A stretch of DNA of 64,000 nt from contig JAMPFS010000001.1 in assembly GCA_023664325.1 (NCBI GenBank), positions 80,562-144,561 of the forward strand, given 5' to 3'. Below the pieces are notes generated by a model. That model was not told where the DNA came from. It searched no databases and was given only the letters and a program-made list of their open reading frames with translations. Shown piece by piece: positions 15,609-24,341 of this stretch (its first letter is position 1; the number at the start of each line of letters is the position of its first letter). The translations under genes and the position numbers were made by a program. The stretch is from Clostridium sp. GTDB lineage: Bacteria; Bacillota; Clostridia; Lachnospirales; Lachnospiraceae.

Positions 15609-16670
15609 TCACAGAATAATCTCAAATATGTCCTTAAACATGACAATTACCATCAGACCAATCAAAAGCATAAATCCCACGTTATTAATCGCAGCTTCCT
15701 TCTCTGTGGACAATTTCTTGTGAAACAAAGCTTCCACAAGCAAAAGAAGTGTCCTTCCGCCATCTAATGCCGGAAATGGCAAAAGATTCATCACGCCAAG
15801 ATTGGCGCTTAATAGGATTGCAAAATTCACCATATTTAGAACAACATTAATGATGGCAATGCCCGTATTACCACCGGCGCTTTCCTTCGCCTCATCAATC
15901 GTATCACTCATCATGGAAACAATTCCCACCGGACCGGACAGATTCCTGATGCCAACCTTTCCGGTAAACAAATATTTCAGGCTCAAAAATACCGTTTTTA
16001 TCTGATATCGAAGTTCCAATGCGCTGTATTTCACCACCTGCAGGGCATTCCCTTTCTCATAGCCTGCGCTGGAAATTCCCATCAGATATCCATTCTCCGT
16101 CTTGACCGGCATAAATGCGTATTCTTTTTCTTCCCCGTTTCGCTCTACAACCAGGGTAATATCCTCACCGCTTTGTTCAAACTGCATATAGATTAAAATC
16201 TCCCTGAAATTGTAGATGCGGTGTCCGTTAAAATGGGTAATGACATCCCCTTCCTGTATGCCCGCCTCTTTCGCCGGGCTGTCCTCGGAAAATTCTCCGA
16301 TTCTCGGAGCATCATATCCGCAGACGCCAATTAAAAGAATCGCCAATGCAAACGCCAGAATAAAATTAAACAGCGGGCCTGCTACCACAACGGAAATCCT
16401 TCTCCATACAGATTTTGCGCTAAAGGAATGTTCATCCTCCACCGCCTCATCCTCACCAAGCATTGCGCAAAAGCCGCCCATTGGAACCGCTCTTACCGAA
16501 TACTTCGTCTCCTTTTTTTGAAACGAATAAATCACCGGTCCCATTCCAATTGCAAACTCCTGAACATAAATTCCATTCTTTTTTGCCAGCAAAAAATGCC
16601 CTAACTCATGAAAAAATATAATTGCGCTAAATACAAACAACGCAATAATCACATTAATAATTGTACTCAT
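15609..16670 (-). CDS. rseP: Site-2 zinc metalloprotease, RseP family
   Basis: A polytopic intramembrane protease that cuts membrane-bound regulators such as anti-sigma factors and signal peptides. The 353-residue protein has HELGH (FFHELGHFLLAKK) in the first membrane segment, one PDZ domain in the middle (EGDVITHFNGHRIYNFREI), and the second metal-ligand motif FPALDGGR near the end. The ATG at 16670 overlaps the TGA of dxr by four bases, so translation is coupled. A link to the putative anti-sigma factor at 1018-2217 is conceivable, but nothing in the sequence shows it. Confidence 0.94.
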   Translation of the reverse strand: MSTIINVIIALFVFSAIIFFHELGHFLLAKKNGIYVQEFAIGMGPVIYSFQKKETKYSVRAVPMGGFCAMLGEDEAVEDEHSFSAKSVWRRISVVVAGPLFNFILAFALAILLIGVCGYDAPRIGEFSEDSPAKEAGIQEGDVITHFNGHRIYNFREILIYMQFEQSGEDITLVVERNGEEKEYAFMPVKTENGYLMGISSAGYEKGNALQVVKYSALELRYQIKTVFLSLKYLFTGKVGIRNLSGPVGIVSMMSDTIDEAKESAGGNTGIAIINVVLNMVNFAILLSANLGVMNLLPFPALDGGRTLLLLVEALFHKKLSTEKEAAINNVGFMLLIGLMVIVMFKDIFEIIL

Positions 16671-17821
16671 GCACTCCACCTGCTCTCAATTGTTTCATAC
16701 ACCCATTTTTCTGTCTCTAAAATGTCTTCGACAGTTGGATTTTCCACTACCTTATGTTTTTCCATACAAACCTGTATCATTTCATAGATTTCCAAAAAAT
16801 GTATCTGATTATTCAAAAACTTTGCAACCGCAAGCTCATTCGCAGCATTTAACACAGTCGGCATGGTGCCACCTGTTTTCACTGCATCATAGGCATACCG
16901 TAATCCCAAAAATGCCTCCATGTCCGGCTTCTCAAATGTGATCTCTGACAGCATGGAAAAATCAAGTCTTTTTCCATCTAAAAAAACACGGCGTGGATAA
17001 TATAACGCATATTGGATCGGTAAGCGCATATCCGGCACACCTAACTGTGCCATAACAGCCCCATCCTCAAATTCCACCATAGAATGGATGATGCTCTGCG
17101 GCTGAACGACCACCTCGATTTGTTCCGGTTCCACATCAAACAGCCACTTTGCCTCTATGACTTCTAAGCCCTTATTAACCATTGTCGCTGAATCAATGGT
17201 AATTTTCTTCCCCATCGACCAGTTTGGATGTTTTAAAGCCATTTCCAGTGTGACACGCTCTAAATCGTTCCGGCTCATACCACGGAAAGGCCCACCGGAA
17301 GCGGTCAGCAGTATCTTATGAATCTTATTCTCCCTTTCACCGTTTAAGCACTGGAAAATTGCGGAATGTTCGCTGTCCACCGGTAAAACAGACACGTTTT
17401 TCTCTTTTGCCAGCGGCATAATAATATGCCCGGCTGTCACTAAAGTCTCTTTATTTGCAAGACCAATATCCTTGCCGGCCATAATCGCTGCAATCGTTGG
17501 CTGAATGCCAATCATTCCCACAACTGCGGTGATTAAAATATCAGCATCCTCTGCTACAGCAACTTCTAAAAGCCCCTCCATACCGGACACAACCTTACAT
17601 GCCGGCATGACATCTGCGATGTTCTCCCGCAAAAGTTTTGCATTGCTTTCACTCCACACTGCCGCTAACTGCGGATGAAACTCCCGGATCTGTTCCTCTA
17701 ACATCTGAATATTGCTTCCTGCTGAAATCGCAATCAATTCAAGATCATGATTGTGCCGGATGACATCAAGTGACTGTGTTCCAATGGAACCCGTTGATCC
17801 TAAAATGGATATTTTTCTCAT
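16667..17821 (-). CDS. dxr: 1-deoxy-D-xylulose 5-phosphate reductoisomerase
   Basis: Converts DXP to MEP with NADPH, the first committed step of the MEP isoprenoid pathway. The 384-residue protein begins with the dinucleotide-binding stretch ILGSTGSIGTQSLDVIR and contains the catalytic DSEHSAIFQCL block, LTASGGPFR and MVNKGLEVIEA with metal and substrate ligands. Length is normal. AGGAGG precedes the ATG. A strong terminator-like hairpin separates it from cdsA upstream, so dxr may depend on read-through. Confidence 0.97.
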   Translation of the reverse strand: MRKISILGSTGSIGTQSLDVIRHNHDLELIAISAGSNIQMLEEQIREFHPQLAAVWSESNAKLLRENIADVMPACKVVSGMEGLLEVAVAEDADILITAVVGMIGIQPTIAAIMAGKDIGLANKETLVTAGHIIMPLAKEKNVSVLPVDSEHSAIFQCLNGERENKIHKILLTASGGPFRGMSRNDLERVTLEMALKHPNWSMGKKITIDSATMVNKGLEVIEAKWLFDVEPEQIEVVVQPQSIIHSMVEFEDGAVMAQLGVPDMRLPIQYALYYPRRVFLDGKRLDFSMLSEITFEKPDMEAFLGLRYAYDAVKTGGTMPTVLNAANELAVAKFLNNQIHFLEIYEMIQVCMEKHKVVENPTVEDILETEKWVYETIESRWSA

Positions 17822-17861
17822 AGTATCCTCCTAAAATGACTTGCCTTTGGAATTTCCATAG

Positions 17862-17892
17862 TAAAAAGATATGCCAGCCCTCGCTGGCATAT
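17862..17892 (-). terminator. Rho-independent terminator between cdsA and dxr
   Basis: ATATGCCAGC and GCTGGCATAT form a perfect 10-bp stem with a four-base loop, followed in transcript sense by CTTTTTAC. It lies 16 bases past the cdsA stop and about 40 bases before the dxr start. I see no good promoter between it and dxr. Confidence 0.85.
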
Positions 17893-17907
17893 TCATATCG
17901 CTTTCTA

Positions 17908-18711
17908 TTACACGAACAGTACGACCAAATAATAAATAATGGGAGCTGTAAAAATAACACTGTCAAAACGGTCTAATACTCCGCCATGACCCGGAATCAA
18001 TCTGCCATAATCCTTTATTTCGTTATCCCGTTTCACAGCCGATGCTGCCAAATCACCGATAACGGAAGGAATTGCGCCTAATGCAGCAATCACCGCGCAA
18101 TAAAATGCATTGATCTCCATTCCTGCCATACTTTTTAACACGATAACAGCATATAAATACCCCACGAGCGCTGCGCCGGCAATACCGCCGAGAAAACCTT
18201 CCACGCTCTTTTTCGGGCTGACTTTCGGTGAAAACGGATGCTTTCCAACCGCACTGCCTACAAAATAGGCAAACACATCATTTCCCCAGCTTGAAATCAA
18301 AATGAAAAATGATAAAAAGATGCCACCTTTCAGGGAGCGCACCCGCAGCACATAAGATAAAAGGATTGTCACATAGACAAAACCGAAAAAGGCTGTTGCA
18401 ATATCTCTATCTTTATACCTGGGAAAGGTAAATACATATACCGCAAGTAAAAGCATAAGCAAAAGCAATAACAACGGAAACAGAAACTTCACCTGATTCA
18501 GATACAAAACCACATAAAAGATAACCGTGGCAATATAGGATATATATGCTAAAATGGTATGATCCAGCTTATATACCCGGTAGAATTCATAGATTCCCCT
18601 GATCGATATCAATCCTAAGATGGCTGCTGAAACAATTCCCCCCGGAAGCAGCATAATAAGTGTTATAAGCGCAACATAAAAACCACCAATCACTCTTTCT
18701 TTCATATGCAA
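17908..18711 (-). CDS. cdsA: Phosphatidate cytidylyltransferase
   Basis: Makes CDP-diacylglycerol from phosphatidic acid and CTP at the membrane, the entry to phospholipid synthesis. The roughly 267-residue protein has about seven or eight membrane segments and the C-terminal family signature: SPKKSVEGFLGG near residue 163, then GDLAASAVKRDNEIKDYG and PGHGGVLDRFDS. The start is ambiguous. A TTG at 18711 has GGAG five bases upstream, while the ATG at 18705 gives the more typical N-terminus MKERVIGG. The gene abuts the uppS stop, so the two are co-transcribed. Confidence 0.95.
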   Translation of the reverse strand: MHMKERVIGGFYVALITLIMLLPGGIVSAAILGLISIRGIYEFYRVYKLDHTILAYISYIATVIFYVVLYLNQVKFLFPLLLLLLMLLLAVYVFTFPRYKDRDIATAFFGFVYVTILLSYVLRVRSLKGGIFLSFFILISSWGNDVFAYFVGSAVGKHPFSPKVSPKKSVEGFLGGIAGAALVGYLYAVIVLKSMAGMEINAFYCAVIAALGAIPSVIGDLAASAVKRDNEIKDYGRLIPGHGGVLDRFDSVIFTAPIIYYLVVLFV

Positions 18712-19446
18712 TTACACTCCACCAAAACGGCGTTCCCTTCCATTATAATATCGAATTGCGGTAAGCAGATCTTCTTTTGTAAAATCCGGCCACAACACAT
18801 CTGTAAAATAAAACTCTGTATAAGCCAGCTGCCAGGGTAAATAATTTGATAGCCGTTCCTCCCCACTTGTCCGAATTAATAAATCCGGATCGGGAAGTCC
18901 TTTTGTATCTAAATAACTGCTGATTAAATCCTCCGTGATATCTTCGGGAAGCAGTTTCCTGTCTGCTACATCTTCTGCAATTTTCGTCACTGCCCTCCTG
19001 ATTTCATCTCTGCCGCCATAATTAATTGCAATCGTAAATTTAAGCCCGGTTGCAGTCTTTGTAGCCTCTTCCAATTCATTAATCTTTTGGACAATCGCTT
19101 CCGAAAGCCCGGTTTTATCTCCAATCACACGAACCTGCATATTATTTTTTGTGGAACGCTCGATACAATTTATCAGATAATTCTGTAAGAGTGTCATTAA
19201 AGCGCTGACTTCGTCTTCTGAACGCTTCCAGTTTTCTGTTGAGAACGCATACACCGTAATATACTCAATCCCCATATTGTATCCGTCTTCTATAATCTGT
19301 TCTACTGTATTCGCGCCTTTTTTATGTCCATATTTCCGTGGCATATTACGCTTTTTCGCCCATCTGCCATTGCCGTCCATGATGATTGCAACATGTCTTG
19401 GTATATTGAGTTCTTCGTCCTTAATTGCTTTTAATATATCCTTCAA
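18712..19446 (-). CDS. uppS: Undecaprenyl diphosphate synthase (isoprenyl transferase)
   Basis: Condenses isopentenyl diphosphates onto farnesyl diphosphate to make the lipid carrier for cell-wall synthesis. The protein shows the cis-prenyltransferase signature IIMDGNGRWAKKR with catalytic Asp, the helix ITVYAFSTENWKRS, and the C-terminal DLLIRTSGEERLSNYLPWQL. I prefer a TTG start at 19446 because GGGAGG lies four bases before it; an ATG at 19467 is open in frame but lacks a ribosome site. It uses the products of the MEP enzymes encoded nearby. Confidence 0.95.
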   Translation of the reverse strand: MKDILKAIKDEELNIPRHVAIIMDGNGRWAKKRNMPRKYGHKKGANTVEQIIEDGYNMGIEYITVYAFSTENWKRSEDEVSALMTLLQNYLINCIERSTKNNMQVRVIGDKTGLSEAIVQKINELEEATKTATGLKFTIAINYGGRDEIRRAVTKIAEDVADRKLLPEDITEDLISSYLDTKGLPDPDLLIRTSGEERLSNYLPWQLAYTEFYFTDVLWPDFTKEDLLTAIRYYNGRERRFGGV

Positions 19447-19529
19447 ACCAGCCTCCCAAATACACATTTCTATATTCTTTTATTCGTATGAAAGCTTTAT
19501 CCGCTTGCGCATAACACAAACAAACCACA

Positions 19530-20075
19530 TTAAACCGTCATAATCTCTTTGGATTTTTGCTCAATTGCAGAATCTATCTTCTCTACATATTTGTCAGTCA
19601 GCTTCTGCACTTTATCTTCATAGTCCTTTTCTTCATCCTCTGAAATCTCATTTCCCTTGCGCTGTTTTTTGAGATAATCATTGGCATCACGACGCACATT
19701 GCGGACAGCCACTTTGGCGTTTTCCCCTTTTTTCTTAATATCCTTTACAAGCTCTTTCCGTCTATCCTCTGTAAGCTCCGGAAAATTAAGGATCACGGAT
19801 TTTCCATCGTTATTTGGCGTGAGCCCTAAATCAGAACACAGAATCGCCTTTTCAATCTCCTTTAACAAAGAGGCTTCCCACGGTGTAATGACGATGGTTC
19901 TTGCCTCCGGAACGCTCACATTTCCAACCTGCTGTAACGGTGTTGGAACACCATAGTAATCTACCTTGATTTTATTTAAAATATTGGGATTTGCACGTCC
20001 TGCACGGATATTTGCATATTCTCCCTCCAAGCTTTCTAATGATTTCTGCATTTTCTCTTCAAACTGCTGTAACAT
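19530..20075 (-). CDS. frr: Ribosome recycling factor
   Basis: Works with EF-G to split post-termination ribosomes. The 181-residue protein has the family length and pattern: SLEGEYANIRAGRANPNILNK at the start, ITPWEASLLKEIEKAI, DLGLTPNNDGK and the helical NVRRDANDYLKK tail, forming a three-helix bundle with an inserted beta domain. GGAGGAG precedes the ATG. pyrH followed by frr is a widely conserved pair. Confidence 0.98.
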   Translation of the reverse strand: MLQQFEEKMQKSLESLEGEYANIRAGRANPNILNKIKVDYYGVPTPLQQVGNVSVPEARTIVITPWEASLLKEIEKAILCSDLGLTPNNDGKSVILNFPELTEDRRKELVKDIKKKGENAKVAVRNVRRDANDYLKKQRKGNEISEDEEKDYEDKVQKLTDKYVEKIDSAIEQKSKEIMTV

Positions 20076-20174
20076 ATCATTCTCCTCCTACATCAAATTT
20101 CAATCCATCCTCTATATGCCTTCGCCAAATACACACGACTCATTATCCGCGCAAAAACATTCTTTCTGTCCACA

Positions 20175-20876
20175 TTATGCAAGAATAAGCGTACCGTTAA
20201 ACTGACCTGTCATAGCCTTTACAATACTATTATCTTCATTCAGTCCAAACAGCATCATTGGCATATGGTTTTCCATTGCCAAAACTGCGGAAGCTAAATC
20301 TATCACACCAAGCTTTTGTTCCACAAGATCCTTCATCTGCATGGTGTCATATTTCTTAGCATTGGGATTGTTCTTCGGGTCACTGTCATATACACCATCA
20401 ATTGCCTTGCCGGACAGAATAACATCCGCACCAATCTCAATTGCCATTAAAACAGTCGCCATATCAGTCGAAAAATATGGATGACCGATGCCTCCTGCAA
20501 AAAAAACCACCTCTGAATTGCCCAAAGCTTCTATCGCAGTATCTTTATTGAAAAGCTCTGTCACGTTTGCACAGATAAAAGGGGTCATAATCCTTGTTTT
20601 AAGTCCTACCGTCCGAAACATATCCGCAGCATAGATGCAATTCATAACCGTTGCCAGCATGCCAATCTGGTCAGCTTTCACCCGATCCATGTTTTCAGAG
20701 GTCCTTCCACGCCAGAAATTTCCTCCACCAATCACAATTGCAACCTGCTTGCCGGCATCAACCACACTTTTTACCTGTCCTGCAACATCTAAGACTGTCT
20801 TTTCATCAAATCCGTAGTGTTTTTCACCCGCCAATGCCTCGCCGCTTAATTTTAGTAGAATACGATTTGTTTCCAT
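20175..20876 (-). CDS. pyrH: UMP kinase
   Basis: Phosphorylates UMP to UDP with ATP; a hexameric amino-acid-kinase-fold enzyme of pyrimidine metabolism. The 233-residue protein shows LLKLSGEALAG at the N-terminus, VIGGGNFWRG for phosphate binding, and the GNSEVVFFAGGIGHPYFSTD loop typical of PyrH. Length is normal. It is followed by frr. Confidence 0.97.
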   Translation of the reverse strand: METNRILLKLSGEALAGEKHYGFDEKTVLDVAGQVKSVVDAGKQVAIVIGGGNFWRGRTSENMDRVKADQIGMLATVMNCIYAADMFRTVGLKTRIMTPFICANVTELFNKDTAIEALGNSEVVFFAGGIGHPYFSTDMATVLMAIEIGADVILSGKAIDGVYDSDPKNNPNAKKYDTMQMKDLVEQKLGVIDLASAVLAMENHMPMMLFGLNEDNSIVKAMTGQFNGTLILA

Positions 20877-20911
20877 TATGATTCTCCCTGTTATTATTTT
20901 GCTGTGCCGGA

Positions 20912-22915
20912 CTATGCAAAGAAGCTCTTTACATCAATGTCGGAATAGCTCTGTGAACAGAAACCTTCAATGACAGCTCCATTATTAATCTGTACGGAAC
21001 GCGACTTGATATTGCCCATGATAACTGCTGTAGAATCCACAATAACAGGGCCTTTTACATCAATATCACCGTTTACTGCGCCGGCAATCACTGCGGAATC
21101 CCCTACAATACTGCCAATAATCATGGAACCAACGCCAACTTTCACACTTCCGTAAGATTTGACATCCCCTTCAATCCTGGCATTATTCGCATAAAGCTCA
21201 CCCGCTGTAATATTGCCCTGTACCTGTCCGCCTACAACAACTTTACCCTGGCAGGCTACATTTCCCTCAATTTTACCTATAATATCAATGGAACCATCTG
21301 CCTCCAAATCACCTTTTAACTTGGTTCCCTTTGTGATATAGGTCGTCTCCTCCTCTGCCTCATCAACATTAAAGTTCATGTCGCTTCTGGCATCCTCTAC
21401 TGATGCCTTTGTCTCTTCTTCCGCTGCATTAATTGAAATTACATCCTTTTCTTCTTTCATCTCGCTCTCCTTTTGCACTTTATCTTTTTCCTTTCCTGTT
21501 TCGTTCATCTCTTTCTTTACCTCCAATTTCTCATCATCCTGTCCATCCGTTCCGGTCTGTGTGGCTGCCGGAACATCTGCGTTTTCTGACTGCCTTTCTA
21601 ACATCATATCCAGCATGGATTCTTCCAAACTGCCCTGCATCATGTTTTCTTCCGGCTCTTGTTCCGGTTCTTTCTCTGCCTTGTCCGGTTCGATTTGAGG
21701 TTCTTCCTCCTCCGGTTCGTCTTTCCCTGCCGCAGCGCCTGCTCTGCCCATAGTCTGCTCCTGTCCGGAAATCATCTCATATAACAGCTCATCTAATGCT
21801 GATTCCTCTGTATTGTCCTGACGTTTTTCTTCATGTGAAACTGCATTCACAGAAGCATTTTCTGACAGCGTTTCTGTATGCGCCGGTTTGGCTATAGAAA
21901 CATCCGGTTTTGCTGCCGGCATCTCTGGTTTTGCTGCTGATTCCGTCACTTCGTCTGGTTCCTCCAAAGGTTCTTCCGGTTCTGCCACTTCGTCCTCTTC
22001 TGCTACAGGCATCTCCGGTTCCGCTGTCTGCTCCGGTGTCTCCAAAACGGTTTCGTCTTCCTCCATTGGGACTGTTTCCTCCTCTGGCAGTTTTGCCGGA
22101 ACCGGCTCCTTAGACACATCCTCTGGAATTTCCTCATAATCCTCTGTCTCTTCTGTCACATCCTCTGGAATTTCCTCATAATCCTCTGTCTCCTCTGTCA
22201 AGTCCTCCGGAATTTCTTCATCATTCTCTGCCTCTTCTGCCACATCCTCCGGCGTTTGATTCTCATTGTCTGAAAGGCTATCCAACAGGGCTTGTAATTC
22301 CATGTCCATCGCATCTTCAGATTGACTATCTTCTTCAGCCACGGTCTCCTCCTGTACCGGTTCCGGCTCCGGTAAATCAGATACTTCCTCTGTCACCGGC
22401 TGCTCCTGTTCAGAATCAGACATTCCCAACTGGCTTAACATATCATCAATCGACAACTGTCCGCCATCCGGTTCGGTATTCTCATCTGCATCTTCCTGCA
22501 TTGCAGATATATCCTCCTGTTCCGATAACTGGTTTAATAAATCCTCAACCGACATATCCATTGTATTGACTTCCATATCATCCGGCACAACGAAAGAATC
22601 TCCCTCTCCATATAACTCCTGATCAAGCATTTCATCAATCTGCTCTAACAGATCCTCCGGTGCAATATCATCATCCTCCGGTATCGCAGGAGCCTGTGTT
22701 TCCGGTTCCACAGCCTTTTTCCTTGCCCTGGCTGGTTTCTCTTCTTTCGTTTCCTTCTTCTTTGATTCTGCCTTTGCAGATTTCTTTGGCGGTTCTATGG
22801 GAGCAGCAGCCTCTTCCTCCACCATTTCATCTTCCTCATACATTTCATTACTATCCGGCATTAACTCATTCATTGCCTGCGTAAAATCTGCTTTGAAATC
22901 CTTGAAAAAACTCAT
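20912..22915 (-). CDS. Bactofilin-domain protein with a very long acidic N-terminal arm
   Basis: The last 130 or so residues form a bactofilin (polymer-forming cytoskeletal) beta-helix, visible as short G-rich repeats (GDLEADGSIDIIGKIEGNVA, VQGNITAGELYANNARIEGD, VIMGNIKSRSVQINNGAVIE). Bactofilins polymerise without nucleotide and scaffold cell-envelope or motility machinery. The first 530 or so residues are extremely rich in Glu, Asp, Pro and Ser, probably disordered, with a lysine-rich patch near residues 45-70 and 14-residue tandem repeats (EEIPEDVTEETEDY). Typical bactofilins are only 120-200 residues long, so the arm is unusual. The ATG at 22915 follows GGAGG. It is preceded by a small membrane protein, probably in the same transcript, and followed by pyrH. 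Confidence 0.85.
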   Translation of the reverse strand: MSFFKDFKADFTQAMNELMPDSNEMYEEDEMVEEEAAAPIEPPKKSAKAESKKKETKEEKPARARKKAVEPETQAPAIPEDDDIAPEDLLEQIDEMLDQELYGEGDSFVVPDDMEVNTMDMSVEDLLNQLSEQEDISAMQEDADENTEPDGGQLSIDDMLSQLGMSDSEQEQPVTEEVSDLPEPEPVQEETVAEEDSQSEDAMDMELQALLDSLSDNENQTPEDVAEEAENDEEIPEDLTEETEDYEEIPEDVTEETEDYEEIPEDVSKEPVPAKLPEEETVPMEEDETVLETPEQTAEPEMPVAEEDEVAEPEEPLEEPDEVTESAAKPEMPAAKPDVSIAKPAHTETLSENASVNAVSHEEKRQDNTEESALDELLYEMISGQEQTMGRAGAAAGKDEPEEEEPQIEPDKAEKEPEQEPEENMMQGSLEESMLDMMLERQSENADVPAATQTGTDGQDDEKLEVKKEMNETGKEKDKVQKESEMKEEKDVISINAAEEETKASVEDARSDMNFNVDEAEEETTYITKGTKLKGDLEADGSIDIIGKIEGNVACQGKVVVGGQVQGNITAGELYANNARIEGDVKSYGSVKVGVGSMIIGSIVGDSAVIAGAVNGDIDVKGPVIVDSTAVIMGNIKSRSVQINNGAVIEGFCSQSYSDIDVKSFFA
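22114..22240. repeat. 42-bp tandem repeat within the bactofilin gene
   Basis: About three units of 42 bp encode 14-residue units of the form EEIPED(V/L)TEETEDY. Two units are nearly identical in DNA and the third has diverged, which suggests recent slippage-type expansion in the disordered acidic arm. Confidence 0.75.
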
Positions 22916-22935
22916 ATTTTCCTCCAATTCTACAC

Positions 22936-23148
22936 TTATAATACTTCCACGTTCACCACGGCTGGCGTCATAGAATATAATTTGTCGACCTTGTTTTGTA
23001 ATTCAAATACTTTAAATACTAATACAAAATTCAGTATAACCGATGCTAACAACAAAAAAACTGCCAAAAAAACAATTAATGTCTTTAACCGGCTTATTCT
23101 TTTTCTTCTCTTTGTCTGCGCATTACCCGCTCGCTTGCTATCTGCCAT
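22936..23148 (-). CDS. Small single-pass membrane protein
   Basis: A 70-residue protein that I cannot name. It has a strongly basic cytoplasmic N-terminus (TKRRKRISRLK), one membrane segment (about residues 23-46) and a short outer helix with coiled-coil character (FELQNKVDKLYS). The topology resembles small division proteins of the FtsL/DivIC kind, but the length is short and there is no specific motif. GAAAGGAAAG precedes the ATG. It sits 20 bases upstream of the bactofilin start and shares its promoter, so it may anchor or accompany it. Confidence 0.7.
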   Translation of the reverse strand: MADSKRAGNAQTKRRKRISRLKTLIVFLAVFLLLASVILNFVLVFKVFELQNKVDKLYSMTPAVVNVEVL

Positions 23149-23205
23149 GATGTCTTTCCTTTCATCCTGATTTTGATTTCCAAAACCTTTGCACGACTAG
23201 TTTTG

Positions 23206-23214
23206 ATTATACCA
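23206..23214 (-). promoter_or_regulatory. Extended -10 promoter for the small membrane protein and bactofilin
   Basis: TGGTATAAT in minus sense is a perfect -10 with the TG extension, about 60 bases before the start of the 70-residue gene. The -35 region is poor, which is common for extended -10 promoters. Confidence 0.6.
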
Positions 23215-23251
23215 TAGTTTTCAGTAAAAAGAAATGAGAAAATGAAAACCA

Positions 23252-23294
23252 AGACAAAAAGGTTCATACATTGTAACCCCAATGTATGAACCTT
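23252..23294 (-). terminator. Rho-independent terminator after tsf
   Basis: AAGGTTCATACATTG and CAATGTATGAACCTT form a perfect 15-bp stem with a six-base loop, followed in transcript sense by TTTTGTCTT. It begins 20 bases past the tsf stop and ends the rpsB-tsf operon. Confidence 0.93.
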
Positions 23295-23313
23295 CCTCTA
23301 CCCAAATACATGA

Positions 23314-24252
23314 TTATGCATTCATCTGAGCTGCAACCTCTGCTGCAAAATCTTCATTCTTCTTTTCCTGACCTTCACCGGTCTCATAACGAACAAATTT
23401 TTTGATGGAGAAGTTCGCATTGTTAGCCTTTGCAACTGCTTCTATATACTTGGCAACATTCTGCTTTCCGTCTTCCGCCTTAACATATACCTGATCTAAC
23501 AGACATACTTCTTTTAATTCTTTCTTTACACGTCCCTGGATCATGCCCTCGATCACCTTTTCCGGCTTCTGGGATTCCTTCGGATCATTCATAATCTGAG
23601 CCCGTAAAATCTCCTTCTCATGCTCAATATAATCTGCGCTTACCTGTGCCTCACTTACATATTTTGGTGAAAGCGCTGCAATCTGCATTGCAATATTTGT
23701 CATTGCCTCTTTAATTGCATCATTTTCCACATCTGTAGCAGCCTCTACAATCACGCCAATCCGTCCGCCGCCATGTGTATAGGAAACAACTAATCCTTCT
23801 TCTGCTTCCACTTTCTCAAATCTGTGAATCTTTAAGTTCTCACCGATTACTGCAATCTGCTCCTTCAAAACATCTTCCACGGTCTTAGAAGAATCCTCTG
23901 CCCATGCTTCTGCCATAAATGCATCTTTATCCGCTGCAGAGGATACAAGCACCTGATTTGCAACCTTTGCAACATAATCCTGAAATTTCTCATTCTTTGC
24001 CACAAAATCTGTCTCTGAATTCACCTCTACAACTGCTGCCTTCTTATTATCATCACTTACAACAACCTTGCAGATACCCTCTGCGGCAATTCTGCTTGCC
24101 TTCTTCTCAGCCTTTGCCATACCATTTTTTCTCAAAAATTCTACGGCTTCCTCCATATTGCCATTTGTCTCAGTAAGTGCTTTCTTACAGTCCATCATAC
24201 CTGCACCGGAAAGCTCTCTTAACTCTTTTACCATACTTGCTGTAACAGCCAT
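23314..24252 (-). CDS. tsf: Elongation factor Ts
   Basis: Exchanges GDP for GTP on EF-Tu. The 312-residue protein starts with the UBA-like domain (VKELRELSGAGMMDCKKAL) and has the TDFVAKNEKF core that contacts EF-Tu. The ATG at 24252 has GGAGG nine bases upstream, giving the usual MAVTASMVK start; an in-frame extension upstream runs through a hairpin and is not coding. It follows rpsB as in most bacteria. Confidence 0.98.
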   Translation of the reverse strand: MAVTASMVKELRELSGAGMMDCKKALTETNGNMEEAVEFLRKNGMAKAEKKASRIAAEGICKVVVSDDNKKAAVVEVNSETDFVAKNEKFQDYVAKVANQVLVSSAADKDAFMAEAWAEDSSKTVEDVLKEQIAVIGENLKIHRFEKVEAEEGLVVSYTHGGGRIGVIVEAATDVENDAIKEAMTNIAMQIAALSPKYVSEAQVSADYIEHEKEILRAQIMNDPKESQKPEKVIEGMIQGRVKKELKEVCLLDQVYVKAEDGKQNVAKYIEAVAKANNANFSIKKFVRYETGEGQEKKNEDFAAEVAAQMNA

Positions 24253-24283
24253 CGTTTTCTTCCTCCATATATTATACTTTTTC

Positions 24284-24315
24284 AAAAAGCCTTAACCGAA
24301 ACGGTCAAGGCTTTT
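24284..24315 (-). terminator. Hairpin between rpsB and tsf (partial terminator)
   Basis: In transcript sense AAAGCCTTGACCG pairs with CGGTTAAGGCTTT (one G-U pair) around a short loop and is followed by TTGAAAAAG. The U-run is short, so it probably terminates only part of transcription and lowers tsf relative to rpsB, or protects the rpsB mRNA end. Confidence 0.65.
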
Positions 24316-24341
24316 ATTCGACCTATCTAAAAATGTCCTGA

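Noticed and set aside
21378..21753. Long plus-strand open frames opposite the bactofilin gene (Ser- and Pro-rich)
   Set aside because: They arise because the acidic arm uses codons whose complements encode Ser, Leu and Pro; no start signals are present.
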